Source: Cyclaneusma minus (taxonomy: Eukaryota > Ascomycota > Leotiomycetes > Marthamycetales > Marthamycetaceae). Taken from it: DNA of 64,000 nucleotides. Position 1 is the stretch's first letter. The number at the start of each line of letters is the position of its first letter. This document shows, in pieces, positions 1 through 11,720 of this stretch. The stretch lies in contig JAKZHN010000031.1 in the NCBI GenBank assembly GCA_037179335.1, positions 248,001-312,000 of the forward strand, read 5' to 3'. The position numbers and the translations under genes were made by a program. The notes under the pieces were generated by a model. It was given only the letters and a program-made list of their open reading frames with translations. It did no database searches and had not been told where the DNA came from.

Positions 1-757
1 GGGATGACTCGGCCTTCGAGGAGCGGCTGGTGGTCGAGGGGTGGTCGGGAGATTGAGCGTGGGCAGGCAGTCTTGCTGCAGGGCGATTGGAAACAGCTGG
101 GGCAATGTCGAACTCAATGCGCGCGGGCAGGATCAGCCTGCTTTGCCGGAGATGGTGGTGAGCACTTGGCACCTGGCAGGCGTCACTGATGAGCAGGGGA
201 CCTTCGCAGTGGGCAGCGTGCGGGTGCTGCTCGAGGTCGATGGCGTTTCTTGTTGGTTCGGTGGTTCACTTGGTTTTTCAGCTTTTGCGCTGCCACATGA
301 TCAGCCCAGCCCCTCCAACCACGTCGCACTAGCCAATACCGCACAGGGGACCACGAGTCGGAGAAAAAAGTGATTGGAATTTGGATTGTCTCTCTTGATA
401 TGATTGTGTTGATTGTGTCCAATGTGTGCCATAGACGCCTGAGAGTATTTGCTGCGTTTTTAAATGCTTTCTATCCTAACAAAAACTTTTTAAAAACGTA
501 TCTCCCGAACGAACTGCTTCCTTAAGCTGTCACCGGTAAGTGCACGGGAGGAGTAGCGCTCCCGAGTTTCAAATGCTGGAGCTGTCAAAGTCCGGACCCG
601 AGCTCTGGTTCTTGGGGCTGCAGGGCGGAGCGGAACATCCCGGCGGAGCGGACGCTAGCGGCTTCCGTGCGACCACGGCCTTTTGCACTTTTGATAGCTT
701 CACCATGCAAGACTTTCGAGTCGACGAGCACCCCAAACGCTCCACCAACCCGCAGCC
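1..757. other. window edge and upstream region, no firm gene
   Basis: No gene can be supported here. On the minus strand one frame stays open from about position 290 to the window edge and is rich in His, Pro and Ala. It could be the 5' exon of a gene leaving the window, but I see no family motif and no convincing start. An AT-rich stretch near 450-500 could be promoter DNA. The last 200 bases are the promoter and leader of the mitoribosomal gene at 758. Confidence 0.3.
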
Positions 758-1360
758 ATGAAGGCTCGATTAATACGGCGGCCACTCGTCGACCTCTTCT
801 CCCACCGCAGCCAATGTGCTTTCCTCTCCAATCCCCCCGCAGCACGCCGCCATCAGTCCTCCTTTCGCCGCACCAAGCAACGGTTACGCGTAGCCCCCGA
901 CGCCTCATTCGCGCCCTCCAGAACCCAAGACCACATCATCTTCAATCAGCCCTCCTCAGCACCCTCCGTCCTTCACACCCCTCTCCTCTTCCTCCCCAAA
1001 GAAGACAAGCGACGAGCGCTGTTTGCTTCGGCAGCAGCAAAGAAGACGGCGAATGGCGAACTACCTCCTCCTACTTTTGTACCGAAGCCGGGCTACCAGA
1101 GACACCATCTTACCGAGGCGGACGTGGCAGAAATAAAACGACTTAGGAGCACAGATCCAGAGCAATGGAGTAGCACACGACTGGCCAAGAAGTTCAATTG
1201 CAGTGCGAGGTTTGTGGCTATGTGCTGTGAGGCACCGCCGGAGAAGAAGGCTCTTGAGAAGGCGAAGTTGGAGGCTGTAAAGGCGAGATGGGGTCCTAAG
1301 AAGTGCATGGCGAGGGAAGACCGCGCGAAGCGGCAAGAGATGGCGAAGAGAGATGAGTGA
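758..1360 (+). CDS. mrpL20: mitochondrial large ribosomal subunit protein L20 (mL58 type)
   Basis: Single-exon gene of 200 aa, likely a structural protein of the fungal mitochondrial 54S ribosomal subunit (MRP-L20/mL58 family). The N-terminus is Arg-rich and poor in acidic residues, as expected of a mitochondrial presequence. The family core is the C-terminal half: HLTEADVAEIKRLR at about 118-131, then a helix-turn-helix-like segment containing SSTRLAKKFNCS, and a Lys/Arg-rich tail with a conserved WGPKK. The start is the first ATG of the open frame, and its context (cagccATGa) is reasonable. The length fits fungal homologues. The next clear gene downstream is far away. Recognition is from memory of the family pattern. 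Confidence 0.85.
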   Translation: MKARLIRRPLVDLFSHRSQCAFLSNPPAARRHQSSFRRTKQRLRVAPDASFAPSRTQDHIIFNQPSSAPSVLHTPLLFLPKEDKRRALFASAAAKKTANGELPPPTFVPKPGYQRHHLTEADVAEIKRLRSTDPEQWSSTRLAKKFNCSARFVAMCCEAPPEKKALEKAKLEAVKARWGPKKCMAREDRAKRQEMAKRDE

Positions 1361-3310
1361 GGTGGCTTGGCATCGTGAGATGTCATGGCAGAGGGAAAGT
1401 GCTGAGGAAGTTTGTCAAAGACGGGATGGACAGCGAGGTCCTGTATGGACTAGCACGGCTGTGTATATTACAAGCATACTGGGAGGAGTGCGGTTGCATC
1501 ACGAGGCGTGAGGAAGGCCGAATCCACCCCGAGTCCACTCGATGAACCGATTGAAGTGTACCGTACTGTACAATAGATGCCGGGCACGGAGCATGGGACA
1601 TGGAGTTGCAAAATATGGAAACCAACACAAGGCAAAACAATATCAGCTTCATATTGCTGCTCGATGCCGGGTGACTGCTTTGATTGTGCGTCTTGAGAAT
1701 GGCCTTTCGGAAAGAAGCGACTCCGGTATGGGAGATATTGCATTTCGGTGCTGCAGGCCAAGGTATTGTTTATTTCAGACACCCCCAAACTTTCGACAAA
1801 GACGCCGATGATTCGGCCTGCTGGGCTTAAAACAGTTGCAACTGATGGCGAACACATGACTGCATACGAATGGATATCCGAATACATACGACAGGCTGTG
1901 AGTTCCAGCTCAGTTTCAAAAATGATATACACATACAAACCCAGTACCACTGGAGTGTACGCTCACTCAGAAGCAATCCTGCCCCATCCACCAGCATCCA
2001 CATGGCAGAGGAGTTTCATCGAACCAAACACAACACCACACCGCCAGTCCTCCTCATCGTCCATAACCTCGCTTCCCCACATTCCCTATGTCATCACGAG
2101 TCAAGCATCCCTGCTGGGGTAGTGTGGAGTGCTGCCAAAATGTGGCTGAAAGTCATCGTCGTCCCCTCTCCCCCTCAACCACAATCCTCTTTGATCGTCC
2201 CGTTACTCCTCCCCTGCAACCTTCATCCTCTCGGCCTCACAATGAACCAGCACATCCAAATCCACATCATTCGTAGGACATCCATTGTGAGTCTTTCTGC
2301 TCCTGTCTTCCCTCCTTCTTGCCGTCTCTATGCATCCTTTCCTTTTTCCAAGCATCTGCCTTCGCCGGCCTATGGTAGCGTGGACTCTGCCTGCATTTGC
2401 TTCCTCCTTACAGTGGGACGAAAGAAGTCTGCACCCCCCCTTCCTGCAATCGATGTATGGCAGTGTTCAAAATGTACTCCTGTTTTGTTGTTTGAAATTT
2501 CCTAGTTCTCTGGAATTCTCCTAATCCCGCGATATTCGTATTTACTGGGAAGATATCTAGTCACTGGGGATACTCCTGATTATTGGAGGGGGTTAGGATA
2601 TTTTCTTTTACCTAACCGTATCGTGTCCCAGCCACGAAACCTCTCAGATCCATCTATCATGCAACGTTCCTACTCATTCCCCAAGTTCCAACTCATCAGC
2701 GTCACAACTCCAGCACCCATAATCTCCGCCCTTTCAAAAACTTCCCCGATTTCCACCAAACATCCGCATCATCAATCAAGCATATCTTTAGAAAGCTCTT
2801 CTCTCGCCCTCCCAGGCTGCTGCAAATACAAAGAAGCACCTGCCGCAGCACCTCCAGCTCTCCATCTCGCACTCACATACCTGGGAGTCGTCAACAACAT
2901 CCCGCAACCTCAGACTCACCCAGCCTAGGTCTGCCATACAACATTCCACGTCCTGCCTTCATTCTGCCAAGATTCATAACCGCCTGTTGAGTCCACGTAC
3001 CCCTTTAGCGCCATTTAGGCAGAAAGCCGCCTTCCTCATTCTGATCTAACAGTGCATTTGCCCATTCACAATACCAAAACTTCCAAAAGGACTACCACAC
3101 TCGACCGATCTTATTAAAAAAGACTGACAACAATCCCCCTACCCCCCCACCTGTCTCATCTAAAGCCTTTCTCAACACCTCCCCCATCCTTCTCCCTTCA
3201 CCCCCTGAGATTCTCAACCATACCTCCCTCTTCAACTCCACAGTCCTTCTCTAAGTAATATTCTCGCCCTCGTATATCGCGAACTAAATCCCAATAATGC
3301 CATCGTCGAT
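1361..3310. other. gene-poor intergenic region
   Basis: Several open frames of 60-210 codons exist on both strands. None shows a recognisable domain, a consistent intron pattern or a good start. The minus-strand frame at 1468-1950 is the longest antisense one. The stretch from 2000 to 3250 is pyrimidine-rich on the plus strand. I see no RNA gene or mobile-element ends. Confidence 0.5.
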
Positions 3311-4060
3311 TTGCCAAACATGGTACTATCTGAAAGAAAAAAGTGCTTTGGAGAGATTACTAAGCATTGGAAGCAAGCAAGTCGACGCTGTGAAGACGGT
3401 TGGTGTCAGGGGAAAGACTGGGCCGCTGTTGTCGTCGTGGCAGTTGCGGCGGTTGTTGTAGGTGGCAAGACGGGAGGCTCCCGTCGAGCTCAGCTTTGGT
3501 GCGGTGCGGTTTGTGGAGAGGTGGGAGGGCTGGCATGGACAAGGCTTATATAGAAACCGCCGAGTTCGTTACGAAAACTCCAAGCACCCGCCATCTTCAC
3601 AATCCCACATCTTCACAATCGATGCTCCCACAAGCCGATACCTCCACAACATAGCATTACAAATAGCATCAGACCGCTTGAGAATCAATTCGAAGTACCG
3701 AGCCGCACCGCTGACCAGAGAAGACAGACCAGGCCCGTGGTGGACCTGTAAGCCGGCGGTATTGTGTTTGTGAATTGGAAGAGACGTGCAACAGATTCAA
3801 GGCCGAGTTATTGTAACGAATTCCTGAGACGAAGAGGGTATTCGTATGCGCGAGAAAAACAAGCAGATTGGAGTCTTGGCTGCCAATGGCGGGAGTGAGA
3901 GCAGTGAGGCGGGCTTCATATCCCCACTTCATACGCTCCCTTTGCCAAATGTCAGTACAAAATCTCGCCCTATGCTGGTAGGCACACCTTTCTTTCGTGT
4001 CGCCGCCAGACAAACGGGAGGACAGGAGGCTGAAGCGTTCTGCGACAGAGCAGGATGGAG

Positions 4061-4547
4061 TCATTGGAAACCAGGAGTTAGAGTACTGGTGAACTGACTG
4101 GGCTGATGCAGACAAGCCGCGGTGGAGGTCTGCTCATCCCCGTGCACAACCTCCCTTGTCGGGGTCATGATTGCTGACAATTGAGCCTTTCTGTTGAGTC
4201 GAAGAGTGGCAGCCGATTCTTGGAGATGGTGCGGCAGTGGGTCATGGGGATAGGATATCGTAGTCAGAGCTGCTTTGCGCCCTTGGTGGAGTGGATACGG
4301 TGGTTTGGGGGCTCTGAGAGCGCTGGCTGCCTTCGTGAGGTCCTGGGGGAGACGGCATCGTGGGCTTGCTCTGTGTGCTCTGCGTGCTCTGCGTGCTCTG
4401 CGGCGGCTCGACCTTCGTCTGACTGCGGGGAGATGGGAGGTGTCTCGCTCGCGTGAATGTGATGGTGTAAAGGCATAGGTGAGCTTGACCATACGGGGCT
4501 TCAGGTGAGGAGCCATCGTCGCCGCCGCTCTTCACGCCACTAGCCAT
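4061..4547 (-). CDS. possible small gene, two overlapping open frames
   Basis: The minus strand has a TATA-like element (GCATAAATACC, near 4604-4614) followed by two ATGs in different frames. The ATG at 4547 opens 101 codons (stop at 4242) and gives a Ser/Pro/Gln-rich product with QST repeated three times. The ATG at 4516 opens 151 codons (stop at 4061) and gives an Arg-rich product. Both frames run through a 9-bp repeat (TGCTCTGCG on the plus strand) at about 4369-4400. I recognise no family. The arrangement may be one gene with an unseen intron, or chance. Confidence 0.25.
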
Positions 4548-5650
4548 CAAACCTCGCTGTCTGGAGAAGGAAGAGAAAGGTCGTGCTGAGCGGGCGACTC
4601 CCAGGGTATTTATGCAATGGAAGGCGACTATGGTCGCTGTCGTGTGGAAGAAGTCGATTGACGTTCCTCGGCACGCAGTAACTTCACACTCCTCATGCTT
4701 CACATTCCTGTGCCTCCAGACCTTGGCTTGCGACGCTACGTGGAGGAATCTTTTCTATAAATAATTACCTTTGCCTCTCTCCTCCTTTCTCTCTTCTTCT
4801 CCCCAAAAGCCTCGCGACCGTTCTCTTTCCTACCTCCTCGTGGGTCTTCTCCCCAGAAATTCGGGACGATACTCATGGGGCGGTTGGTTTGGCGCCCGAA
4901 GACGAACGGTACGAAGACGGGCAGTAGTTGAGTTCAGCATTTGGACAGGTAAAGTAGCCAAGTAACCTTGAAGTCGTATGGAAATGTGCGGCTGGGGATA
5001 GAACACACGTTTGTGAAGTCGTGGGAGGCGCGAAGGCAGTCTTTTCTTTCGACAGGTGTCGTCTCAGTCTGCACGGAAAAGTAGCAAACAATGACAGTAG
5101 GGCTTGCTGGCCTGGCCCCTGGCCGTTCATGGGCGGATGACCAAAAGGAGACACGCTTAGCATACCTCTATGGCGACGCTTGGTCGTCGACAAAATTGGT
5201 ATGATACGGACCCCAGATACAGAAACCAGATTAAGAGTGTAGACCACTATTATGATTTGAACTAAAGAGAGAAGAGCTATGGAAGAGGACCTAACTTCCA
5301 TCTTTAGGAAGACAGCTCTTGACATTAGCGAGGCGCTAGTCCTCGCTTCAGTCTTGGCGCTTCGCGTTTCAGTCTCGGCTCAGGGGCAGGGCCGTGACAG
5401 AGTGAATAGACAAGGCTTTGTTTTACCAAGGCAAAGTCCAAACCTTCTCCCCTTCGCAACCAAATCCTTGTCGTGACGTCGCCAAGTGCTACAAATGCGA
5501 CGAATTCATCTTCTCGCCTGTCATCCTGTACAAAGAACGACAAGTCCCCGGCACAAGTAGCACCCTGCCTGCAGGCCCTGCACCGTAAGACAGACCTCCG
5601 TCCGGGAGCCTTCCCACAACTATCGTCTCATAAACGGTCGCGCCGTGAGA
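4548..5650. other. intergenic region, no gene seen
   Basis: A TATAAATAA element near 4755 on the plus strand is followed by a CT-rich leader-like stretch (4770-4810), which looks like promoter DNA. The frame that follows is short and unrecognised. The rest is probably decayed sequence leading into the broken RRM copy. Confidence 0.35.
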
Positions 5651-5654
5651 CCTT

Positions 5655-5865
5655 CCCTGGCCAACGACCCTCCGATGGGCGCTGCTGCTCCCATGGGCTA
5701 AACGGCGTTCCCCAGCCCATGAACTAGTTCACCGATGCCAACAATACAACCGTATTTGTCGGTAGATTGTCGGGCTACGTCACCGAGGATGAACTCCACT
5801 CTTTTTTCCAGAGATTCGGCGACATCACCAAACTAAAGATTCAAGCAATAGCACAGGTAAGATAC
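5655..5865 (+). pseudogene. fragment of a Nam8/Csx1-type RNA-binding protein (third RRM)
   Basis: One plus-strand frame reads PQPMN, stop, FTDANNTTVFVG, then SGYVTEDELHSFFQRFGDI. This matches the linker and start of the third RRM in fungal Nam8/Ngr1/Csx1 proteins, where the stop position is normally Gln. TAG in place of CAG is a C-to-T change. After about 50 residues the match ends at a GTAAGA near 5856, and no continuation of the RRM (the aromatic RNP1 strand) is found in the next few hundred bases. The upstream RRMs are absent. It is a partial, disrupted duplicate; the working gene should lie elsewhere in the genome. Confidence 0.75.
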
Positions 5866-8656
5866 TCTCCTTTTCAAATACCGTCTCCCAGGCCTTTCTG
5901 ACAACTCTCGCTCCAACCAGAGTGAAACAACAATCGCGCCATGAACGATTCTAGCATGAGACCTTGCTTCGCCAACAGCTCTTCTTCTGTCACCCACTCT
6001 CCCCAATATGGCGGTATCAATCACCGACATACAAACCTCCTTCCATTCGGGAACCACTGGTAGGACACGCTGCTGAGGAGGAGGCCGAGGGAGCGGAGAA
6101 AGCTGTCGCCGAGGAGGAGAAGGCTGAACTGGAGGAAGACTAACAGCAGCAAATAATCAAGGTGAGACAAACTCCAAGCGATCGTCAGCTTCACATTCAC
6201 AGCTTCATAGGGCTCCAGCTCCGCGGATCTCCACTTTCGCCATTCAATACCTCTGCCAATTGACACCTTGCTAATCTCGCGTTACAGATAGCACCATGCC
6301 GTCCAAGATCTCCCTCTGATCGTCGAGCCTCAACACGGCGCATCGATCCCAGTTCCCTCGCTGAACCTCCTCCTACTTTGAGCCGCCTTTCAGTATGATT
6401 CGCCAATTTGTGTAGATAAAAGTGACAAGGAATGTCGTGGTGCTTTGGTTTTGGGTGTGGTTATGGTTGAGGCGGGCGGTTAGGGGCGTGGTTGGCACTG
6501 GTGAGTTTTGGAGTGAATCAACGAGTAGTGAGTGAGGTGGTCGAAGGACTCTGGGGCATAGGCGAGGGGGTTGAGGAGGAGGTGGGTGAGCTTGTCTGTT
6601 GGGTCGCTGAACACAGCCACCGGACGACCGCGACGAGAATATCGGCCGGCGACAAGCCCAAAGACAATGGCCACGAAAGCCCCACAGCTCTCTGAGCACG
6701 CTCCTTTCCTTCCACCTCCTTGGCACGGCAAGGAAAAATGGCCAAGCTTACTGTCATCGACTGCCTGGACATCGCTCTTATCGCCAGCACTTGCCGCAAG
6801 TGACAAGAGAATAGGAGGTAAAGATCAGGGCCCCATGACAACTAGAGTGCCAACTGGTTGCATATGTTAAATCTCCTATGGAGACTATGCGGGCATTAAA
6901 ATGTGGCAGCATGGGCATTGATAGTCCAGTTCAGTCTAGTGCGGTCTAGACAGGGGAACTTCTGTGCGGGCATTAGGACACCCTCTAATGTTTGTTGAGG
7001 AAAAGGGTCCTCGGATGGCATGGTGGTATTTATAGCGCTGTAATATAGAGCCACCGACTTGCGAAGCTGTTGATTGCTGAGGCGACGACTTGTGAATGTA
7101 TGAATTTTTCAATTGGTGAAGATGTCCATTTGTGAAGGTGTCAAGTGCTTCTTCTTCAGTTTCGCTTAATGTCGATATAGGTTTAAGCGAAGTCGGTTCC
7201 TTTCGCTTCCACGCCGTCATTACATCCTGTTCCATAAAAGAAATCCCGACAGCCCCCCGACCTTCTTCCCCTCAAACAACAAGGCGATATGACGGCCTGT
7301 ACATGGTGGTGCGTTGGGAAGCAGATCGGTGACGACCTAATGGTCAGCACAACTCCTGAGTCCTTCTCTTCCACCTCCTCCGTACGCCGCAGGTCAATCT
7401 TTGCTCTCCATGTTTTTGAAGCCCACAATTTCCCGTGGTTCTAGTAGCTTCGACCTCCCAGAAGTCGGGGGGTGTACAAGAATCGTGTCTCCAATTCTGT
7501 ACTCATGGGAAGCGTCAATGGATGCTTATTGTTTGAAAGATACATGCGCACAGGGTTTGTGAGATTTTTTGGGATGTGTGAAGAGATGTGGACGTGTAAA
7601 GCTGTCGGTTGTGATGTGTCGATTCACAGTTGCTTGAAGTTTCCAAGCGAGGGGGCCAGAAGGTTTGCAAGAGGCTGGCTTTTCTTTGCAATTATATGAT
7701 CCTGTGACGCGGCCCCCTCCACATGGTCCTTCTCTTCCACTTCCTCTGCATAGCAAGCCGCAAGGAAACATGGCTAAGCTCACTGGGTGTCGCTCCCGAA
7801 GTTCCTATTGCCAGCACTGGCCGCGAGTAGCTCACCTATGCCTTTGTCTCAACGATCAGGGCCTCCCCTACACGACAACCAGACAGCCAGCTGGTGACCA
7901 ACCTCACGCAGTCTGCAGAAGCCGTGGGCATCGGGACGTGGCAGCAGGACTCTCAATAGCCCAGCCTAGTCCATTCCAGAGCTTGGAAGAGAATCCCCAG
8001 TTCGGTCCAAATCAGGTGGGGTTCTATCCGGGGACGAGAAGACCCTGCATTTTTGTGAAGAATAATGGGTCCTCGGCCAGGGGTGGGAATCCTTGCGCTT
8101 CCTGCCCTTGCGGGGATTGTTGACGCTGGTACCCTGGGTATAGGCGCTGCTGGTATAGCTGTTGCGACCACAGTTCGTGATGCTCTTGGGCGTGGTGGTA
8201 TTTGAAACGGTAGCTTGGGAATGTGTCAACTGACTCTGGAGATATTGGACATGAGTTTGAAGTAACAGTAAAGATTTGAACTTGTGAAGGTGGCGGTCGC
8301 TTGGAGTTTGCCGAGGAGACTTTGAAGTTTGACTTGCCACATGGACGCTATCCATCAGCTTTGCATGCTCCTTCTCCTTTGTACAGTAAGACAGCATGGT
8401 GAAGCTCAGTATTGTCGGCTCGGCGGCGTTCCTCCTGTAGCAGGGCTCTCAGTAGCTCAGTTCGGAGTTTGGGGTGGAATATGCAGATTCAGGAGCAGTT
8501 CGTGACTTCGTGTGATGGTTCATTCACGGACTGTCGATACCGTACTCGATTTTGATCCGAGGACGCCAATGATCGCCGCCATACAGGAGCTTGGTCCTGG
8601 AGCAGCGAAAGAGGATGCAGCACTTGAACCCAATCCCTGTGCCCCAGTTAAATTTG

Positions 8657-8950
8657 TCATTGCCATGGACCATTTCGCATGATGGTCCTTTCGCGGACAG
8701 TGAGTCTGGTACCCGAGGCGGATCTCATGACATGACCAGTCATTATTGTACTCAAAATTAAGGAACCCAGAGTGCCGGTTGAGTCTTTTGGCATAACCGA
8801 TCTCAGGACGCCTCGCTCATCAGTTGGTCTTCTCGCACATGTACTTAACGCTCTTCCCAAGGATGCGAACCTGGTCTGGTCCAAAGAGGGGGTACGAGGA
8901 CACCCTCTACGTTTGCTGATTCGGAAGGGCTTTTGGACGGGTGGCGGCAT
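8657..8950 (-). pseudogene. remnant copy of the small repeated gene, minus-strand reading
   Basis: This open stretch begins MPPPVQKPFRISK and contains RRGCPRTPS. It aligns by eye with the segments at 9226-9450 (MPSPAQEPPWIDK, then KWCPRDCTELPL) and at 6950-7030 (IRGCPNARTEVPL). The three copies differ in length and in what follows, so the group looks like decayed duplicates rather than a working gene. No domain is recognised. The next copy starts about 500 bp further along. Confidence 0.35.
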
Positions 8951-9225
8951 TTGTGACACGATATTATGGAGGCTGTCGGCTGGTCGTGAAGTTAGCGAAT
9001 GTGAATGTGAAAATGCTAACTTGTGAAGAGGCGATCAACTCGCTTGAGTTTGCAAGCGAGAGAGCTTTGGATTGTGCTTTTCCTTATTAGCCTTGTGACC
9101 GCCCGCTCAACACCCCCTTTTCTCCCTTGCATAGCAAGAGGACAACCTCAAGATCACCGATATCGGCCCCCGTGGCGTCGCCGTGGGCGTCGCTCCTAGA
9201 GTTTGCATGGCCGCGAGTACCACAC

Positions 9226-9452
9226 CTATTCTCTCGTCACAACCACGACTGCCTGACTGCTAGCTGGTAGGTCTGGTAGGGCACATCTTGCAAAAGCGCT
9301 CCAGGCACTGAGACTTGGCAGTAGAGCTGTCAATCGTCCAGCACAGAGCTTTGATTGAAACCCCTGGTATGGTCCGAACAAGGGAAGTTCTGTGCAATCA
9401 CGAGGACACCATTTATGTTTGTCGATCCACGGGGGTTCTTGGGCAGGTGATG
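9226..9452 (-). pseudogene. remnant copy of the small repeated gene, minus-strand reading
   Basis: The open stretch starts at an ATG followed by PSPAQEPPWIDK and ends in QAVVVVTRE. It shares the CPR...TELPL segment with the copies near 8900 and 6980. The upstream sequence on the minus strand holds the TTCACATTCGC repeat typical of these blocks. It is open for about 75 codons, but its partners are broken in other places, so function is doubtful. Confidence 0.35.
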
Positions 9453-11128
9453 GCATATCAAATGCGAGATTGCGGGAGCTGCCAACTGGTTGTGAAACTA
9501 GCGAATGTGAAGTTGCTAATTTGTAAAGATGGCAATTATCTCGCTTGAGTCTGCAAGCGAGAGAGCTTGGGACGTTGTCTTTCCATGAAAACCTTGCAAC
9601 AGCCCGCTCAAAGCTCTCCTTCTCTTCTCCTCCACGCATAACGAATGGGCAGTGGACTTCAACACCAACGCTATCCACACATACCGGGCAAATCCTGCCT
9701 GTCCGTCGGATACCAAGCTGGATTTGAATGGGTCTTCTGAAGTTCTCAGTCTCTGGGTTCTTTCGTTTATCCCCAAATACACCCTCGTCCTCCATCTCGG
9801 GGTCGTTCTCGAATCTCTTGGAACTGGCGTGGTGCTCACATCGGTCATGTGGGCGATCAACACCGTCTTGGCACAAAGCTGGCCCTGCATGAGTACATTT
9901 AAGGGGGAGTTGATAGTAGATTGAGAGTCGAGTGGAGTCCCATAGTCCTTTGTAAGCAAAGTTGGAAAGCAAAGGTTGTCAGCAAAGGTTGTTGGCATGG
10001 AAGGCAATGACCATGGATCCACCTAAGCTATCTCGAACTCAAAACCTTCATCATCCGCCTACTCGTCGTCCCAGATCGCCATGAGCTCACAGGGGTTGCA
10101 CTAGCTATCTCGAGGGCGACGAGCGTCTTGGAAGGGCGAGAAAGTCGTACTTACAATGCTGGAGCCCCGCGAGGGTGGAGGCTGCAATGGTGGGTGTCGC
10201 GGTTCTTGGGCCTGTAGTTTTTCTTGCCGTACTGCTCGACATCGCGTATCAAGGCAAGCCAGATTTCCTCATCGAGACCAATAATCTGCTTGGAATTCTT
10301 CTCTATGGTGTACAGCTGCGCGGCAGAAAGGACTTTGGTAAGGACCTTATTGATCTTGTTATACGGGATATCACCGCTTGTGGGGAAGACGATTGGTGAA
10401 TGTGTCGGTTGTGAATGTGAAGGTGAATCTGTGAAGATATGATGGTGAAGTTGTCGGCAGCTTGGAGTTTGCTAGCGGGGGGAGCTCTGCAAAAAGCCGG
10501 CATTGCGTTTCGATAAGAGCTTTGCCAACTCTGGCTCTCTTCCCTTCAACATGCAACGACCGTTCCACATCAAAACCCGACTTTAGCTTGTCAATGTGAG
10601 ACAAAAGAGTCCCCAGCACCCTGGAGAGGAGCTGGAAGTTGCCAATGCGCAACAGACGGGTGCGTACTAGGCGGGGGATGGTACCGTGAAAGTGGACTGT
10701 AGCTGAAAGCGGAAGTAGAGAAGTTCTGGCGATCCCGCCAGCTCCTCTAACATTGGAACTATTGCCGTCCTCAGCGATATTGCAAGCTTGCTGCCGTTGC
10801 TGGCGTTGGATCCCTATGTTGGCCGATCACGCTGAGCCTGCGAGGACGCGAGACAGATTTCGACTTGACACGTGCAGCAGCGCTGCTGTCGGAGACGCGC
10901 TGTGCCTGGTGATCGCTGTTGTAGGCGTTGTCAGTTTCGTACTCGGAGTCGAAGTCTTCTTGATCGACCTCGGATTCGCAGCTGGTCTTCCTCCGAGCAG
11001 TGAGCACTCTGCTGTGGCGGTTGCCGAGCAGTCTTCGGGTGGAAGAGAATGGAGGCGCTCGGAGGATAAGGGAATCTTAAAACTGGAAAGAGCTTTGCGG
11101 CGTTATGAGGCGATGTGAACTTGTCGAT

Positions 11129-11212
11129 GTGAAGTTGGAGGCCAACTTGGAGGCCAACTTGGAGGCGAACTTGAGGGCGAACTTGAGGGTGAACTTCGAG
11201 GTGAACTTGGCC
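11129..11212 (+). repeat. 12-bp minisatellite, seven units
   Basis: Seven consecutive 12-mers of the type GCCAACTTGGAG / GCGAACTTGAGG / GTGAACTTCGAG run without a gap. Variants are ordered: two identical GCC units, then two identical GCG units, then two GTG units, which suggests stepwise duplication. Twelve is a multiple of three, so any frame through it keeps a tetrapeptide repeat on either strand. Single GTGAACTTG copies lie just upstream (11116) and downstream. Confidence 0.9.
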
Positions 11213-11440
11213 GATGTGCAACAAATCAAAGGGCTATCTGTTTTGGAAGCCCAGCGGAGAGGACGAGGTGAACATGGCGATGTGCAACAAAATAAAAGTC
11301 GCTCCTGAATGCGGTCCTGGAGCCCGCGCGAGCGCTGCGCGGACTCGTCGACGTGAAACAAAACGGAGGCTGGCTAGGAATTTGAAGAGCCCAGGGGAGG
11401 GTGTGAACTTGTCGACGTGCAACAAAAATGAGACCACCCT
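11213..11440. repeat. approximately 67-bp tandem repeat, four units
   Basis: A GAYGTGCAACAAA-type motif starts at 11213, 11279, 11350 (GACGTGAAACAAAAC) and 11414, giving spacings of 66, 71 and 64 bp. Between motifs the units share a GGAAGCCCAG / GGAGCCCGCG / AGAGCCCAGG segment and a GTGAACTTG/ATGG tail. On the minus strand the units read LLHVDKFT and LLHIAMFT in one frame. The array directly follows the 12-bp minisatellite. Confidence 0.7.
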
Positions 11441-11720
11441 ACATCCCACCAGCATAACACATTCACCATAGCAAGGAAAGACGAAGTGTGTGAATCAGCA
11501 AACTTGCATACTTGACTGTCACTACGATATCTACCTAAAGTAGCCATCATGTGACCTATCCCTACTAAGGGGTAGTAACTGGTATCTTACAAGGAACGCC
11601 TTAGCGCCATCGCAATGCATCCTCCTTGAATGTGAAAGATCCTACCATGTCCCGCGTATCCCTTTTTGACTTGGACCCATGAAATAACGCCAGTCCGACC
11701 TTGGTATCTTATCTATCCAT

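Larger units (their letters stand above)
6600..10700. repeat. diverged tandem copies of a small gene (decayed family)
   Basis: Blocks of about 0.5-1 kb recur. Each has a plus-strand stretch near a short start-like sequence coding M-A/V-K-L-T/S (6738, 7768, 8394; degraded near 9140). Each also has a GTGAATGTGAAG-type stretch (7090-7140, 8230-8300, 9000-9030, 9490-9530, 10395-10450) and a sequence around AGAGCTTTG/CAAGCGAG. On the minus strand the same blocks share a GTGTCCT-containing segment, reading GCP or WCPR, at about 6980, 8900 and 9400. A TATAAATACCACCATG precedes the first of these on the minus strand. All frames are broken by stops or shifts, so I cannot say which strand was coding. 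Confidence 0.6.

Noticed and set aside
1468..1950. 160-codon minus-strand open frame
   Set aside because: No recognisable motif, mixed composition, and no supporting intron or promoter pattern.
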